The notes below the pieces were generated by a model that had not been told where the DNA came from, searched no databases, and saw only the letters and a program-made list of their open reading frames with translations. A DNA stretch of 64,000 bases, taken from positions 124,001 through 188,000 of the forward strand of contig NZ_JAHSTV010000001.1 in assembly GCF_019145235.1 (NCBI RefSeq). The letters are read 5' to 3'. The position numbers were made by a program, and so were the translations under genes. Positions 27,701 through 37,698 of this stretch are shown one piece after another; position 1 is the stretch's first letter; each line of letters starts with the position of its first letter. The stretch comes from Pseudomonas farris (GTDB taxonomy: Bacteria; Pseudomonadota; Gammaproteobacteria; Pseudomonadales; Pseudomonadaceae).

Positions 27701-28649
27701 TCAAGCGCTCCACGGTTTTGGCCCACATCTCGTCGACGGGCGCCTGCAACTTGAGCTCACCACCATCAGGCAGCGGCACAGTCAGCATGTAGGCGTGCAG
27801 GAACAGGCGCTTGCCGCCCAGATCACGAATCTCTTTGCTGAAACCCTCATCGCCGTACTTGGTATCACCAGCGATGCAATGCCCGGCATGCAGAGTATGG
27901 ACGCGAATCTGGTGAGTGCGACCCGTGATCGGCTTGGCCTCGACCATAGTGGCGAAGTCACCGAAGCGACGCAGCACCTTGAACACGGTCACAGACTCCT
28001 TGCCCTCCTCCTCGTCCACCTCGACCATGCGCTCGCCGGAGCGCAGATTGCTCTTGCCCAGCGACGCACGGACTTGCTTGATCGAGGCCGCCCAGTTGCC
28101 GCGCACAAGCGCCATATAGCGCTTGTCGACGCCATCGCCGCGCAATGCCGTGTGCAAGTGGCGCAACATGCTGCGCTTTTTGGCAATCATCAGCAGGCCG
28201 GAGGTATCACGATCGAGACGATGAACCAGCTCGAGCTCCTTGCAATCCGGACGCAACTGACGAAAGGCTTCAATCACGCCGTAGGTCAAGCCACTGCCAC
28301 CATGAACCGCAATGCCGCAAGGCTTGTTGACCACGATCAGCGCCTTGTCTTCGTAGACAATCGAGGCCTCGAGCCGCTGCAGCAGACCCTGGGCCAATGG
28401 CACGGGCTCGTCGCGCTCAGGCACGCGAACCGGTGGCACGCGCACGATATCGCCCGCCTGCAGCTTGTATTCGGGCTTGATCCGACCTTTGTTCACCCGC
28501 ACTTCGCCCTTGCGCAAAATGCGATAAATCAAGGTCTTGGGCACGCCTTTGAGCCGAGCGAGAAGGAAGTTATCAATACGTTGGCCGGCATATTCCGGCG
28601 AGACCTCCAGCAGTTGTACGGCTGGGGTCGAAGGGGCAGTAGTCGTCAT
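27687..28649 (-). CDS. rluC: 23S rRNA pseudouridine(955/2504/2580) synthase RluC
   Basis: 320 residues. N-terminal S4 RNA-binding domain ([31 protein letters not shown] text), then the synthase domain with catalytic Asp in [10 protein letters not shown] and [10 protein letters not shown]. Position next to rne, transcribed divergently, is as in E. coli and P. aeruginosa (PA2975). Normal length. Its promoter must lie in the first bases of the rne leader region. Confidence 0.95.
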   Translation of the reverse strand: MTTTAPSTPAVQLLEVSPEYAGQRIDNFLLARLKGVPKTLIYRILRKGEVRVNKGRIKPEYKLQAGDIVRVPPVRVPERDEPVPLAQGLLQRLEASIVYEDKALIVVNKPCGIAVHGGSGLTYGVIEAFRQLRPDCKELELVHRLDRDTSGLLMIAKKRSMLRHLHTALRGDGVDKRYMALVRGNWAASIKQVRASLGKSNLRSGERMVEVDEEEGKESVTVFKVLRRFGDFATMVEAKPITGRTHQIRVHTLHAGHCIAGDTKYGDEGFSKEIRDLGGKRLFLHAYMLTVPLPDGGELKLQAPVDEMWAKTVERLSAPY

Positions 28650-28678
28650 GGTGTGGATGATAACAATTTTTTATGGAA

Positions 28679-28707
28679 TTGAAGCACTTAATCATTGCTG
28701 CTATAGT
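28679..28707 (+). promoter_or_regulatory. Sigma-70 promoter of rne
   Basis: TTGAAG (-35, 28679-28684), a 17-base spacer and TATAGT (-10, 28702-28707). Transcription would begin near 28714, leaving a leader of about 637 nt. Confidence 0.7.
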
Positions 28708-28713
28708 CGCGAA

Positions 28714-29350
28714 CGCCGCCAAAAGTGGCCTGGACAGCGGACTAACGGTCAAAAACCGGCCCTGACCAACGCAATTCACGAGGACGAGAGGCCGTCCTAC
28801 GGGGCTTTCGCTACGTAACGGCAGAGTTTTCAGTTGTAACGAGCGCAGGTGACATAAGGCCTGAATCATGCCGCAAAGCAGAGTTTTCACTCGCCTTCCG
28901 AGCAAATATTCACGGCCAGTTCACAAAGTGCAGTCAGCTGCGAACGACCCCGAGCGAACGCTTCGGAAACAACGCCTAAATTAGCCATGATGCGTGACCT
29001 CCCCTTTCGGAGCTCACGGTAAATGCCAACCCGCTGCGGATTCTGCGCGCGGCAGCACCCGAATTATCAGGGATACGTGTAGGGTGGAGATGCACAACCG
29101 CTGGACTGTGTAGCAATAGGCTTTCTCAAGACGCTTCATCTCGTCCACAGCCGCCGGTTGATTCCTCCTCCTGACTGAGTGCTTAAGTAGCCACAGCAAG
29201 CAGGACGCGTACGTCGCGATGAAGGCCCACATTGGCCGGACTTCGCTGGACACGGGAATGGCCAACCACTCCCGACGCACCTGACACCGACCATGAGAAG
29301 TCGTGTGTGCCGAACGCCGTTTCCGGCAGCCCGGAAACCGACGGTACTAC
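28714..29350 (+). promoter_or_regulatory. Long 5' leader of rne (RNase E autoregulation region)
   Basis: No coding sequence is supported in this stretch of about 640 bases between the rne promoter and ATG. It contains several hairpins, including AGGACG/CGTCCT arms at 28781-28798 and a perfect 8-bp stem at 29319-29338 just before the start codon. In E. coli a 361-nt rne leader with hairpins lets RNase E cleave its own message. The leader here is longer and the same role is inferred. It could also release a stable RNA. Confidence 0.65.
29319..29338 (+). promoter_or_regulatory. Hairpin covering the rne ribosome-binding region
   Basis: GTTTCCGG-CAGC-CCGGAAAC, a perfect 8-bp stem with a 4-base loop, ending 12 bases before the rne ATG. 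It encloses the only purine-rich bases near the start (CGGAAAC), so it may control translation. Confidence 0.6.
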
Positions 29351-32300
29351 ATGAAAAGAATGCTGATTAACGCAACTCAACCCGAAGAGTTGCGTGTTGC
29401 ACTGGTAGATGGCCAACGCCTCTACGACCTGGACATCGAATCCGGTGCACGCGAGCAGAAGAAGGCCAACATCTATAAAGGCCGGATTACTCGCATCGAA
29501 CCAAGCCTGGAGGCTGCCTTTGTCGATTTCGGCTCTGAGCGCCACGGCTTCCTGCCCCTCAAAGAAATCTCCCGCGAATACTTCAAGAAAGCCCCCGAAG
29601 GCCGCGTCAACATCAAGGACGTCCTGAGCGAAGGCCAGGAAGTCATCGTTCAGGTCGAAAAAGAAGAACGTGGCAACAAGGGAGCCGCCCTGACCACCTT
29701 CATCAGCCTGGCCGGTCGTTACCTGGTGCTGATGCCGAACAACCCGCGTGCCGGCGGTATCTCCCGTCGCATCGAAGGTGAAGAGCGCAACGAACTGCGT
29801 GAAGCCCTGAACGGTCTGGTTGCCCCGGCCGACATGGGTCTGATCGTTCGCACTGCCGGCCTTGGTCGCAGCAGCGAAGAAATGCAGTGGGACCTCGATT
29901 ACCTGCTGCAACTTTGGACCGCCATCAAAGAAGCTTCGCTGGATCGTTCCGCGCCGTTCCTGATCTACCAGGAAAGCAACGTGATCATCCGCGCCATCCG
30001 CGATTACCTGCGCCAGGACATCGGCGAAGTGCTGATCGACAGCGTTGAAGCCCAGGACGAAGCCCTGACCTTCATTCGCCAGGTGATGCCGCAGTACGCC
30101 AGCAAAATCAAGCTGTACGAAGACAGCGTTCCGCTGTTCAACCGTTTCCAGATCGAAAGCCAGATCGAAACCGCCTTCCAGCGCGTCGTCGAACTGCCTT
30201 CCGGCGGCTCCATCGTTATCGATCCGACCGAAGCCCTGGTGTCCATCGACATCAACTCGGCGCGCGCCACCAAAGGCAGCGACATCGAAGAAACCGCACT
30301 GCAGACCAACCTTGAAGCTGCCGAAGAAATCGCCCGTCAGTTGCGCTTGCGCGACATCGGCGGCCTGATCGTCATCGACTTCATCGACATGACCCCTGCC
30401 AAGAACCAGCGCGCCGTGGAAGAAAAAGTCCGCGAATGCCTGGAAGCCGACCGCGCTCGCGTGCAAGTCGGTCGCATCTCGCGCTTCGGCCTGCTGGAAA
30501 TGTCCCGTCAGCGCCTGCGCCCATCGCTGGGCGAAAGCAGTGGCATCGTCTGCCCGCGTTGCAACGGCACCGGCATCATCCGTGACGTTGAATCGCTGTC
30601 GCTGGCGATCCTGCGCCTGATCGAAGAAGAAGCCCTGAAAGACCGCACCGCCGAAGTTCGCGCACAAGTGCCGATTCCGGTTGCAGCTTTCCTGCTCAAC
30701 GAAAAACGCAACTCGATCACCAAGATCGAACTGCGCACCCGTGCCCGCATCGTCATCCTGCCGAACGATCACCTCGAAACGCCGCACTTCGAAGTTCAGC
30801 GTCTGCGCGATGACAGCCCGGAAGCCAGCATCAATCAGTCCAGCTACGAAATCGCTGCCGCCGCTGCCGAAGTCGAAGAAGTCCAGCCAGCCGCTGCGAC
30901 CCGTACCCTGGTTCGCCAGGAAGCCGCGGTCAAGACCGCTCCGGCTCGTGCCAACGCTCCGGTTCCGACCGAAGTCGTCGCCGCTCCGGTGGCTGCACCG
31001 GCCGTCGCTCCAGAGCCAAGCCTGTTCAAAGGCCTGGTGAAGTCGCTGGTCAGCCTGTTCGCCACCAAGGAAGAGCCTGCTGCGCCGGTTGTGGTTGAAA
31101 AGCCAGCTACCGAACGCCCTGCCCGCAACGAAGAGCGCCGTAACGGCCGTCAGCAGAGCCGCAACCGTAACGGTCGCCGCGATGAAGAGCGCAAGCCTCG
31201 TGAGGAACGTGCACCGCGTGAAGAACGCGCACCACGTGAGCCACGCGAAGCCCGCGAAGCCCGCGAAGAAGCTCCAGCGGTCGCCCAGGAACGCGCTCCG
31301 CGTGAAGAGCGCGCACCACGCGCCCCTCGTGAAGAACGTGCACCGCGCGCCCCGCGTGAAGATCGCAAGCCACGTGGCGAGCGTGAAGAACGTCCGGTTC
31401 GTGAACTGCGCGAGCCTCTGGATGCCGCTCCGGCCGCCGCTGCCAACGCTGAAGAACGTCCAGCCCGTCAGCCACGTGAAGAACGCGCTCCACGGCCACC
31501 GCGTGAAGAACGTCAGCCACGTACCGAGCCAGCCGCTGCCGCCGTTGCTGAAGAAGAGTTGACCACCAACGAAGAGCAACTGCAGGAAGACGGTCAGGAA
31601 GGCGCCGAAGGCGATCGTCCACGCCGCCGTTCCCGTGGCCAGCGTCGTCGCAGCAACCGTCGTGAGCGTCAACGCGATGCCAACGGCAACGTGATCGAAG
31701 GTTCGGAAGAGTCCGAATCGGCTGAAAACGCCGAAGCGCCAAGCGCTGCCGATCTGGCCGCCGGCCTGGCTGTTACCGCAGCCGTTGCCAGCTCTGTGAT
31801 CAGCGCACCTGCTGAAGCACAAGCCAACGAGCAAGCCGAACGCGCCACTGCCGCCACACAGGAAACCGCTCCGGTCGAAGCGCCAGTCGTTGAAGCGACC
31901 ACGCCGGTAGAAGTCACTGCTTCTCCGGAAATCGAAGTGGCACCGGTTCGTGAAGCCCAGCCTGAAGTTGAAGCTGCTGCTGAACCGGCAGTTGCTGCCG
32001 AGCCTGCTGCATCCGCTGAGCCTGTAGTTGAAGCGCCAACGGCTGAACCGGCCCGTGAAATTCGCGAAGAACAAACCGCGTTCAACTGGGTTGCCGAGCC
32101 ACCCGTAGCGACCGAAGCTCCAGCGCCAGTCGCTGAAGCCCCGGTTGCTGATGCCATGGTCTCCGAGCCAGTGGTTGCTGCTGCCGAGCCTGCTCCAGCG
32201 GTTGTTGAAGCGCCAGTTGTTGCCGAAGAGGCTGCTCCGGTGGCTGAAGCCGCCCCTGTCAGCGCTCTGACCCCAAGTGGCCGTGCGCCGAACGACCCGC

Positions 32301-32557
32301 GTGAAGTACGTCGTCGCAAGCGTGAAGCCGAGCGTCTGCAGAAGGAAGCCGAACTGGCTGCCACTGCTGCTCCGGCCACTGCCGAGTCAGCACCGGTTGT
32401 TGCTGAAGTCGTCGAGGCAGCCCCTGCCCCGGCCGCTGAAGTCCCTGCCGAGCCGGTTGAATCCGCAATCGACGAAGCACCGCGCTCCGTTCAGGAAGCG
32501 GTAGAGCAACACGAGCAAGCCCAGGAAAAAGAGCACGAGCCTAAACCCCTCGTCTGA
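29351..32557 (+). CDS. rne: Ribonuclease E
   Basis: 1068 residues. The catalytic half has an S1 domain (from about residue 36), a DNase I-like part with [12 protein letters not shown] and VIDFIDM holding the magnesium aspartates, and the zinc link CPRCNGTG. The C-terminal half, from about residue 525, is disordered: an Arg/Glu/Pro stretch with tandem EERAPR/PREER-type units, a basic RNA-binding island ([18 protein letters not shown]), then Ala/Glu/Val/Pro repeats that scaffold the degradosome. The ATG at 29351 ([10 protein letters not shown]) is the known family start although no good Shine-Dalgarno is visible. It initiates mRNA decay and processes rRNA and tRNA. Confidence 0.97.
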   Translation: MKRMLINATQPEELRVALVDGQRLYDLDIESGAREQKKANIYKGRITRIEPSLEAAFVDFGSERHGFLPLKEISREYFKKAPEGRVNIKDVLSEGQEVIVQVEKEERGNKGAALTTFISLAGRYLVLMPNNPRAGGISRRIEGEERNELREALNGLVAPADMGLIVRTAGLGRSSEEMQWDLDYLLQLWTAIKEASLDRSAPFLIYQESNVIIRAIRDYLRQDIGEVLIDSVEAQDEALTFIRQVMPQYASKIKLYEDSVPLFNRFQIESQIETAFQRVVELPSGGSIVIDPTEALVSIDINSARATKGSDIEETALQTNLEAAEEIARQLRLRDIGGLIVIDFIDMTPAKNQRAVEEKVRECLEADRARVQVGRISRFGLLEMSRQRLRPSLGESSGIVCPRCNGTGIIRDVESLSLAILRLIEEEALKDRTAEVRAQVPIPVAAFLLNEKRNSITKIELRTRARIVILPNDHLETPHFEVQRLRDDSPEASINQSSYEIAAAAAEVEEVQPAAATRTLVRQEAAVKTAPARANAPVPTEVVAAPVAAPAVAPEPSLFKGLVKSLVSLFATKEEPAAPVVVEKPATERPARNEERRNGRQQSRNRNGRRDEERKPREERAPREERAPREPREAREAREEAPAVAQERAPREERAPRAPREERAPRAPREDRKPRGEREERPVRELREPLDAAPAAAANAEERPARQPREERAPRPPREERQPRTEPAAAAVAEEELTTNEEQLQEDGQEGAEGDRPRRRSRGQRRRSNRRERQRDANGNVIEGSEESESAENAEAPSAADLAAGLAVTAAVASSVISAPAEAQANEQAERATAATQETAPVEAPVVEATTPVEVTASPEIEVAPVREAQPEVEAAAEPAVAAEPAASAEPVVEAPTAEPAREIREEQTAFNWVAEPPVATEAPAPVAEAPVADAMVSEPVVAAAEPAPAVVEAPVVAEEAAPVAEAAPVSALTPSGRAPNDPREVRRRKREAERLQKEAELAATAAPATAESAPVVAEVVEAAPAPAAEVPAEPVESAIDEAPRSVQEAVEQHEQAQEKEHEPKPLV

Positions 32558-32571
32558 TTCCATCGGCCACT

Positions 32572-32611
32572 AAAAAGCCCCGCCTGGTGATCCAGGCGGG
32601 GCTTTTTTTTT
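32572..32611 (+). terminator. Intrinsic terminator of rne
   Basis: AAAAGCCCCGCCTGG and CCAGGCGGGGCTTTT arms with a TGAT loop and nine T, 15 bases after the rne stop. Confidence 0.95.
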
Positions 32612-32818
32612 GCTAATAGAAACTGAAGCCTGTCGCTACCTGGCAACGGTTTATTGTCGAGGCGATTGCGTTCCTCGCTAAACACCCGCTTAAATATTTG
32701 TAAGCAAGTATTACGAAAGAGCTGTGCAACGTGCAGAATAGAGCGGTGCAGGGTTCCAAGTAGGTCCTGCCACGGCCCGAAAGCCTTCGGCCCGTTATGG
32801 AGCAAAGAGTGCGTGACT

Positions 32819-33706
32819 ATGGAAATTGCTGAACTGGACGCTTTCAAAGCGATTGTTGACTACGGCAGCGTCACACAAGCAGCGATCAGGTTAAACCGCG
32901 CTCAATCCAGTATTTCCTTCCGCATCAAGACGCTCGAATCACGGCTCGATACCAAGCTGTTCGAACGCTCCGGTCGCGGTATCACGATGACGGCGCCAGG
33001 CAAGGAGCTCTATGCCTACGCCTCACAAATCCTCGAACTGGTTGCTCGCGCTCAAGCCAGCCTGAGCCAGACAAAAACCGAAACACGGGTGCGTTTGGGT
33101 GTCATAGAAAACCTCACTATTACTCGCCAGAACCTGTTGCAAAGCATCGTTGCCAATCCCGACGGGCTGGCAGTGGATGTCAGCATTGGTAATACACAGT
33201 CGCTGCTCAAGGATCTTGAGGCCGGCAAGCTCGACGCAGTGATTGTCGGCGCAGGCTTTGCGCCTTCGCATTATCGCCGGGTAACGTTGTTCAACGATCC
33301 GCTGGCCTTGATCTACAGCGCAGCACACCCCGCCATCCAGGACCTGAAAGCGTTCAGTGGCCAAGTGTTCCTGGTCAACAGCCGGCGCAGCGCTTCACAA
33401 CGTAATCTCGACGAACTGTTCATGATGGGCAATATCACCCCGGAAAAAATCATCGAGTGTGGCTCTTATCCGCTGTTGTTTTCTAATGTGATCAACGGCG
33501 TGGGCGTTGCCCTGGTGCCGTTGTCACTGGTCGATTCGTGCTGCCGCAGTGAACAAGTGCAAACGTATTTCCTGAGTGGTTCATATGCCTCGCTGACCAC
33601 CGAATTCGTGTTTTTCGATCACCCTGGCAAACCAGCCCCCAGAGCGCTGGCGCAATGGGTGCTGGACTTCGAAAAACCAGCCCGCTTACCGCTGACGGAA
33701 GGGTAA
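32819..33706 (+). CDS. LysR-family transcriptional regulator
   Basis: 295 residues. The helix-turn-helix at residues 1-60 reads FKAIVDYGSVTQAAIRLNRAQSSIS, followed by a LysR substrate domain with IGNTQSLLKDLEAGKLDAVIVG and GVGVALVPLSLVD. The start may be the ATG at 32819 or a GTG six bases earlier; an AAGAG lies at proper distance from the ATG. It is convergent with the FAH-like gene, so it is not divergently placed to a target as usual, and its regulon may be the FAH-DMT-acyltransferase island or itself. No inducer can be read from the sequence. Confidence 0.88.
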   Translation: MEIAELDAFKAIVDYGSVTQAAIRLNRAQSSISFRIKTLESRLDTKLFERSGRGITMTAPGKELYAYASQILELVARAQASLSQTKTETRVRLGVIENLTITRQNLLQSIVANPDGLAVDVSIGNTQSLLKDLEAGKLDAVIVGAGFAPSHYRRVTLFNDPLALIYSAAHPAIQDLKAFSGQVFLVNSRRSASQRNLDELFMMGNITPEKIIECGSYPLLFSNVINGVGVALVPLSLVDSCCRSEQVQTYFLSGSYASLTTEFVFFDHPGKPAPRALAQWVLDFEKPARLPLTEG

Positions 33707-33721
33707 CGGGCCGGGCACCCG

Positions 33722-34618
33722 TCAGCAGTTACACGATTGCCGCACCACCTCGTCCTCGAAGAGGTTGGACAGTTGCAGTCCATCCTCCTGGCTGCTCGCC
33801 CGAATGACGTCACCGTGCTGCAACTCGAAGGCATCCTTGTCGGTGCTTAACGAGGCACCGAGCAAAACATAGTGAACCGTACCGGGCTCGCAAAGCTCTT
33901 CATGCTGGAACAACAGGGCTTCGAGTTCACGTTTGGCAAACATCAACTGATCCAGCCCTAATAGCGACTGTTTGTCCCACACGGTTTCACCACGCCGGAC
34001 AATCGAACTCCTCACCACTGAGTAGCGCGGTGGTTCTGCGATCACCAGCTCGTGGCACAACGCGGTATTGCGCAACTTGGAGAGACCAGCCAGCCCGGGT
34101 TGAGTGTGACGCAGCACCGGGTCAGAAAAATCCACCGCCAAGGTGTAACCGATATAGCGGGGGTTTCGGCAGTCGTCGATGAGGTACACACAGGCATACT
34201 CGATCTCGATTCCCGCGCCACTGGCATGACACGGTGATTTGATCGCCCGGGAAGCGGCCACCAACCCTTTGCCGTTACCTTTGTAGTACCAGTCCGGCGA
34301 GGACCTCTGAGGCATGGGCAGACCATTGACCGAGCGATGCGTGTAACCAAAACCGCTCACCATGCACACGGCATCCCGTACGGGCCGCAGCGGCACGTTA
34401 AAGGTCATCAATGAAAGCGCTTCAAGCGGCACCGCTACCAAGGACAAGTTGCTTTTGAAGTGCTCCCAGGATTGCTTGCTACGCATGAATCGCACAGCCA
34501 ACGCCTGAGAATTTTCGGCATCTTCGACCTGCCAGACCGTAGCCGATGCCCCCTTGCCCTGCACAATCCCCACCCACCGCACACCGTGACGGTCGACCGA
34601 GTCGATGATTCTGTCCAT
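33722..34618 (-). CDS. FAH-superfamily protein, AraD1/GguC-like
   Basis: 298 residues. It matches the AraD1/GguC branch of fumarylacetoacetate hydrolase-like enzymes: SPDWYYKGNGKGLV at about residues 107-120, metal ligands E138 and E140 in GIEIEY, and IGYTLAVDFSD followed by LSKLRNTALCHEL. Members act on 2-keto-3-deoxy sugar acids or related ketoacids. The N-terminal half is less conserved. The ATG at 34618 is preceded by GGAGGCG and overlaps the stop of the DMT transporter gene as TGATG, so they are coupled. The protein ends with an unusual SCNC. The substrate is unknown. Confidence 0.7.
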   Translation of the reverse strand: MDRIIDSVDRHGVRWVGIVQGKGASATVWQVEDAENSQALAVRFMRSKQSWEHFKSNLSLVAVPLEALSLMTFNVPLRPVRDAVCMVSGFGYTHRSVNGLPMPQRSSPDWYYKGNGKGLVAASRAIKSPCHASGAGIEIEYACVYLIDDCRNPRYIGYTLAVDFSDPVLRHTQPGLAGLSKLRNTALCHELVIAEPPRYSVVRSSIVRRGETVWDKQSLLGLDQLMFAKRELEALLFQHEELCEPGTVHYVLLGASLSTDKDAFELQHGDVIRASSQEDGLQLSNLFEDEVVRQSCNC

Positions 34619-35535
34619 CAAACCGCCTCCGTGCGCAGTACCACCGGTGCCCGCTTTTTAATGGAACAGAGGATCACCCCAAATACGATCAGCACCAGAC
34701 TGACCAGGTGATAGGCGTGCAATTGCACGTCGAGGAACACGATACTGAACAGCCCACCGGACAGTGGCACCAAGTGAGTGAAGATCTCACCACGGGTGGC
34801 ACCGATTTCACCGATACCTTTGCTCCAGAACAAGTACGACAGCCAGGACGGGAAGATCACCAGATACGCCAGGCCCAGCCACGGTGCAGCGCCCTGCCCC
34901 AGGTTGAACGTCAGATCAGGGTGCAATGCCCAAATACCCAGGCTGAACGGAATCAGGCACAGCGCCCCCACCACCGCGCAATACGTCACGAACGCATTGC
35001 CGGCGATGGTTTTTGGCTTTGTCCGCAAAAAGGAGCAATAGACAGCCCAACTGGCAGCCGAGGCCATGGTCCAGAAATCGCCTTTGTTGAAGCCTTCCAG
35101 GAAGCTCAAATCGGACAGATGCCCCATCGTCACCAGCCAAAACACACCCACCGTACTGATGACCACCCCAAGCATGTTCGACCTGGAGATGAAATCACCG
35201 AAAACGAAACGGTTGAGGGCCAGTACCAGACACGGCGTGGCCGACAGGTAAATCGCCGCATTCAACGAACTGGTGTATTGCAAACCGATATATAAGGTCA
35301 GCGGAAATATAACTTGGCCACAGACCGCCAACATAACCAGGGTCAACCATGACTTACGTGCAGCCGGCAAACTGGTGATCACGGCTTTATAGTTAATCAG
35401 CAGTAGCAAAGCGCTGGTAATAAGCCATCGAAGTTGCGACAGCAGCACCGGATCGACATCCACCACCATCAACTTTCCGACGACATAGTTACCGCCCCAG
35501 AACACGGCAGCGAGTGAAAGTAATAAGTACGGCAT
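34618..35535 (-). CDS. DMT-superfamily (EamA) transporter
   Basis: 305 residues with about ten membrane helices in two EamA repeats: the first starts LLLSLAAVFWGGNYVVGK, the second at about residue 150 with DFWTMASAASWAVYC. The family exports or imports metabolites, often amino acids, purines or sugar-acid derivatives. It is the middle gene of three on the minus strand: 11 bases after the acyltransferase-like gene and overlapping the FAH-like gene. A GGAGGC is placed well before the ATG. It could export the product of its neighbours, but direction and substrate cannot be read. Confidence 0.88.
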   Translation of the reverse strand: MPYLLLSLAAVFWGGNYVVGKLMVVDVDPVLLSQLRWLITSALLLLINYKAVITSLPAARKSWLTLVMLAVCGQVIFPLTLYIGLQYTSSLNAAIYLSATPCLVLALNRFVFGDFISRSNMLGVVISTVGVFWLVTMGHLSDLSFLEGFNKGDFWTMASAASWAVYCSFLRTKPKTIAGNAFVTYCAVVGALCLIPFSLGIWALHPDLTFNLGQGAAPWLGLAYLVIFPSWLSYLFWSKGIGEIGATRGEIFTHLVPLSGGLFSIVFLDVQLHAYHLVSLVLIVFGVILCSIKKRAPVVLRTEAV

Positions 35536-35546
35536 TGACGCCTCCG

Positions 35547-36908
35547 TTAGATCTTCTTCATTAACATGAAAGAGGCACCGTCGAACTCGACTTCCCCTTG
35601 CAGATGGAACAAGTCTTGATACACAGACAGTTGCGCCTGCAACACATCCGTAATGGGCACCAACAACAGTGCCTGCGTCGCTAGCACCCGGGCCAGTTCA
35701 TTGACATAGACTCGGCAAGGCTCGGCCTCGACAGGCGAACTGTTGGCGACAATCAATGAGTAACCCAATCGACGGCGATAGTGAAAGTCGCCGGCCGAGG
35801 CGAATGGCAATCTCGAAAAATCCAGATCGGCGCGCAACCTGAGCTGCTTATGGCCGTAGTCCTGAGCCCACTGCAAGTGGTGGGCAAACGGCTGCCGGGA
35901 ACTGGAAATGACATCCAGGCTGTGCTGGCCGAACGCTTGAAGCTGAGCGTTATCGGATGGGGCAATCAGCAATACGGACTTTTTGCCCGGCGTGTCGAGA
36001 TACTCCGCCAGTGGCGCCGGCAATGTCGGCGTCTCGCGCTTCGGGCTGTCACGGTAGATCATCAACCAGTCCGAATTGATCGCGGCCCAATTGCTGACTT
36101 GCAGCGTCTGCTCGATCGACGGCTGGTAGGTTTCCATGAGGTGAGCCTTGAACGGCAGGTATTGCAGGACCTTTCCCTGATCGCCAACGATGGAATAATC
36201 GCCGACCCATGTATTAAGGAAGGAACGGATTCCGACGATGCTCGCCTTACCCAGGTAATCCGCGTTCCAGCCCACAATCGCTTCACGCCCGACCCACGCG
36301 TAATCGCACAATCGCACCGGTGGCAGGCGCGTCATCGCGACAGTCCGCGAGCCGATGGAGAGCCGGCCATACGGGTCATGGTCCTGACGCAGTAACTGAC
36401 TTCCCGGCGATAGCCAGACACCATCGCCTATATCCACATCGCCGCCGGCATTGACCGCAGCGTTACGACCAAAACGCACATACTGTCCAATCTTGATCGA
36501 AGGCAAATCCTGCGCCGAGTGATCGAGTTGATGATCGGCATGGGGGTGGCTGAAATACGCACCGTTTTCAAAATGAGTGGGCGAAATCAGGTGTTCTCCG
36601 ACCTGTTCCTTGACGAGCAGCGGTGAGCCACTGGTATTGACCGAAAAGTGTTCCGGGGACAAACCGAAGTCGTCACCCAGTTCTTTCAAACGTTCTCCAA
36701 AAGTGACCCCGAACTTGATCTCGTCGCGATGACAACTAATTGTTTGCGACGCTTTTCTAAGTTGCCGAAGTGTTTTGACATAACGCGGAACAGGTTGAGA
36801 AACATCTGCAGAACTTAATGCCCGCTCCAATGCTCCCAACTCCTGAATATCACTGTCCAGCTCCAAAGGACTGACACTGACCGACGCATCCATATAGTGC
36901 TTTATCAT
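35547..36908 (-). CDS. Hexapeptide (left-handed beta-helix) acyltransferase-like protein fused to a methyltransferase-like domain
   Basis: 453 residues, of no family I can name. Residues about 138-245 show hexapeptide repeats (IKIGQYVRFGRNAAVNAGGDVDIGD, then VGREAIVGWN and KASIVGIRSFL) with a possible catalytic H177 in QDHDPYG, as in xenobiotic/sugar O-acyltransferases. Residues about 308-420 look like a Rossmann methyltransferase (SVLLIAPSDN, then GYSLIVANSSPVEAE and ELARVLATQALLLVPI), but the glycine-rich SAM loop is missing, so it may be inactive. The N-terminal 130 residues are of unknown fold. It heads a three-gene unit with a DMT transporter and FAH-like enzyme. The start has only AAGAG upstream. 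Confidence 0.6.
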   Translation of the reverse strand: MIKHYMDASVSVSPLELDSDIQELGALERALSSADVSQPVPRYVKTLRQLRKASQTISCHRDEIKFGVTFGERLKELGDDFGLSPEHFSVNTSGSPLLVKEQVGEHLISPTHFENGAYFSHPHADHQLDHSAQDLPSIKIGQYVRFGRNAAVNAGGDVDIGDGVWLSPGSQLLRQDHDPYGRLSIGSRTVAMTRLPPVRLCDYAWVGREAIVGWNADYLGKASIVGIRSFLNTWVGDYSIVGDQGKVLQYLPFKAHLMETYQPSIEQTLQVSNWAAINSDWLMIYRDSPKRETPTLPAPLAEYLDTPGKKSVLLIAPSDNAQLQAFGQHSLDVISSSRQPFAHHLQWAQDYGHKQLRLRADLDFSRLPFASAGDFHYRRRLGYSLIVANSSPVEAEPCRVYVNELARVLATQALLLVPITDVLQAQLSVYQDLFHLQGEVEFDGASFMLMKKI

Positions 36909-37104
36909 GTAGGCTCTTTTTTTCTAATGAGTACTGACCGGATGTTCACCCCAACTGTGAACACCACACGCCACATGATCGTATGTCGGATAGAACCCGC
37001 TGAATAACGAGTTTTATATCTGGCACCCATCGATAAATACGAATGGGCGAAAGGAAGAGCCGATTATTCCGAGGAAAGTGCGAATGCAATCCCGCTGACA
37101 ACCG

Positions 37105-37698
37105 TTATTGAAAAACCAGCGCCTCAGGCACATCCACATCCCACAACACCCCGGGATCCTCCACCGCCACTTCGACCACCCTCGCCTGTGCGAATAGAGA
37201 CTTAGCGCCGTGATCACCGGTCAATGCCATCAATCCCGGACCGAAGCTTCGCCCGAACCCCACCGGGTGCCCATATTGCCCCTCATGCACCGGCACGCTG
37301 ATCGCATCCTCCGCAATATTCGCAACAACCTGTTCAATGCTGGACTGCAGGATAAACGGCATATCCCCCAGCACGATCAGCCAGCCACCGAGTTCCGAGC
37401 ACGTCGCCACACCCGCCGCAATACTGTCGCCCAGGCCGGTCGACTCGATCCGCACAATCTCGCAACCATAGGCCTGAGCCATGCGAATCACTTGCGGGCG
37501 ATCCGCCGTGGTCACCAGCACGCGCTTCTCAAGCGTGGCCGGCAGATTCACCAGCACCTGCTCGATCATCGAATGCACGGAGACGCCATCACGACCGGTG
37601 CAGTCCACCAGCAGCTTGTCCTTATCGTCACCCGCTACCTGTCGAAACCGACTGCCCTGCCCCGCGGCCACTACGATAACGCCGATGGGGTCGCTCAT
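37105..37698 (-). CDS. MocA-like molybdenum cofactor cytidylyltransferase
   Basis: 197-residue nucleotidyltransferase of the MobA/MocA fold: VIVVAAGQGSRF at the N-terminus with the nucleotide-binding loop, LGDMPF with the metal Asp, and GHPVGFG. MocA makes the cytosine dinucleotide form of molybdopterin used by the xanthine dehydrogenase family. The gene overlaps xdhC by ATGA and ends the operon iorA-iorB-xdhC-mocA. The loop GQGSRF differs from the common GxSxRMG. A purine-like form for the IorB enzyme is likely; the exact nucleotide (CMP) is inference from context. Confidence 0.87.
   Translation of the reverse strand: MSDPIGVIVVAAGQGSRFRQVAGDDKDKLLVDCTGRDGVSVHSMIEQVLVNLPATLEKRVLVTTADRPQVIRMAQAYGCEIVRIESTGLGDSIAAGVATCSELGGWLIVLGDMPFILQSSIEQVVANIAEDAISVPVHEGQYGHPVGFGRSFGPGLMALTGDHGAKSLFAQARVVEVAVEDPGVLWDVDVPEALVFQ

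Noticed and set aside
29183..32074. 963-residue open frame on the minus strand across rne
   Set aside because: It is antisense to rne, has no start signal, and its composition (runs of Gly, Phe and Arg) mirrors the rne codon bias on the opposite strand. The GC-rich third positions keep the frame open.
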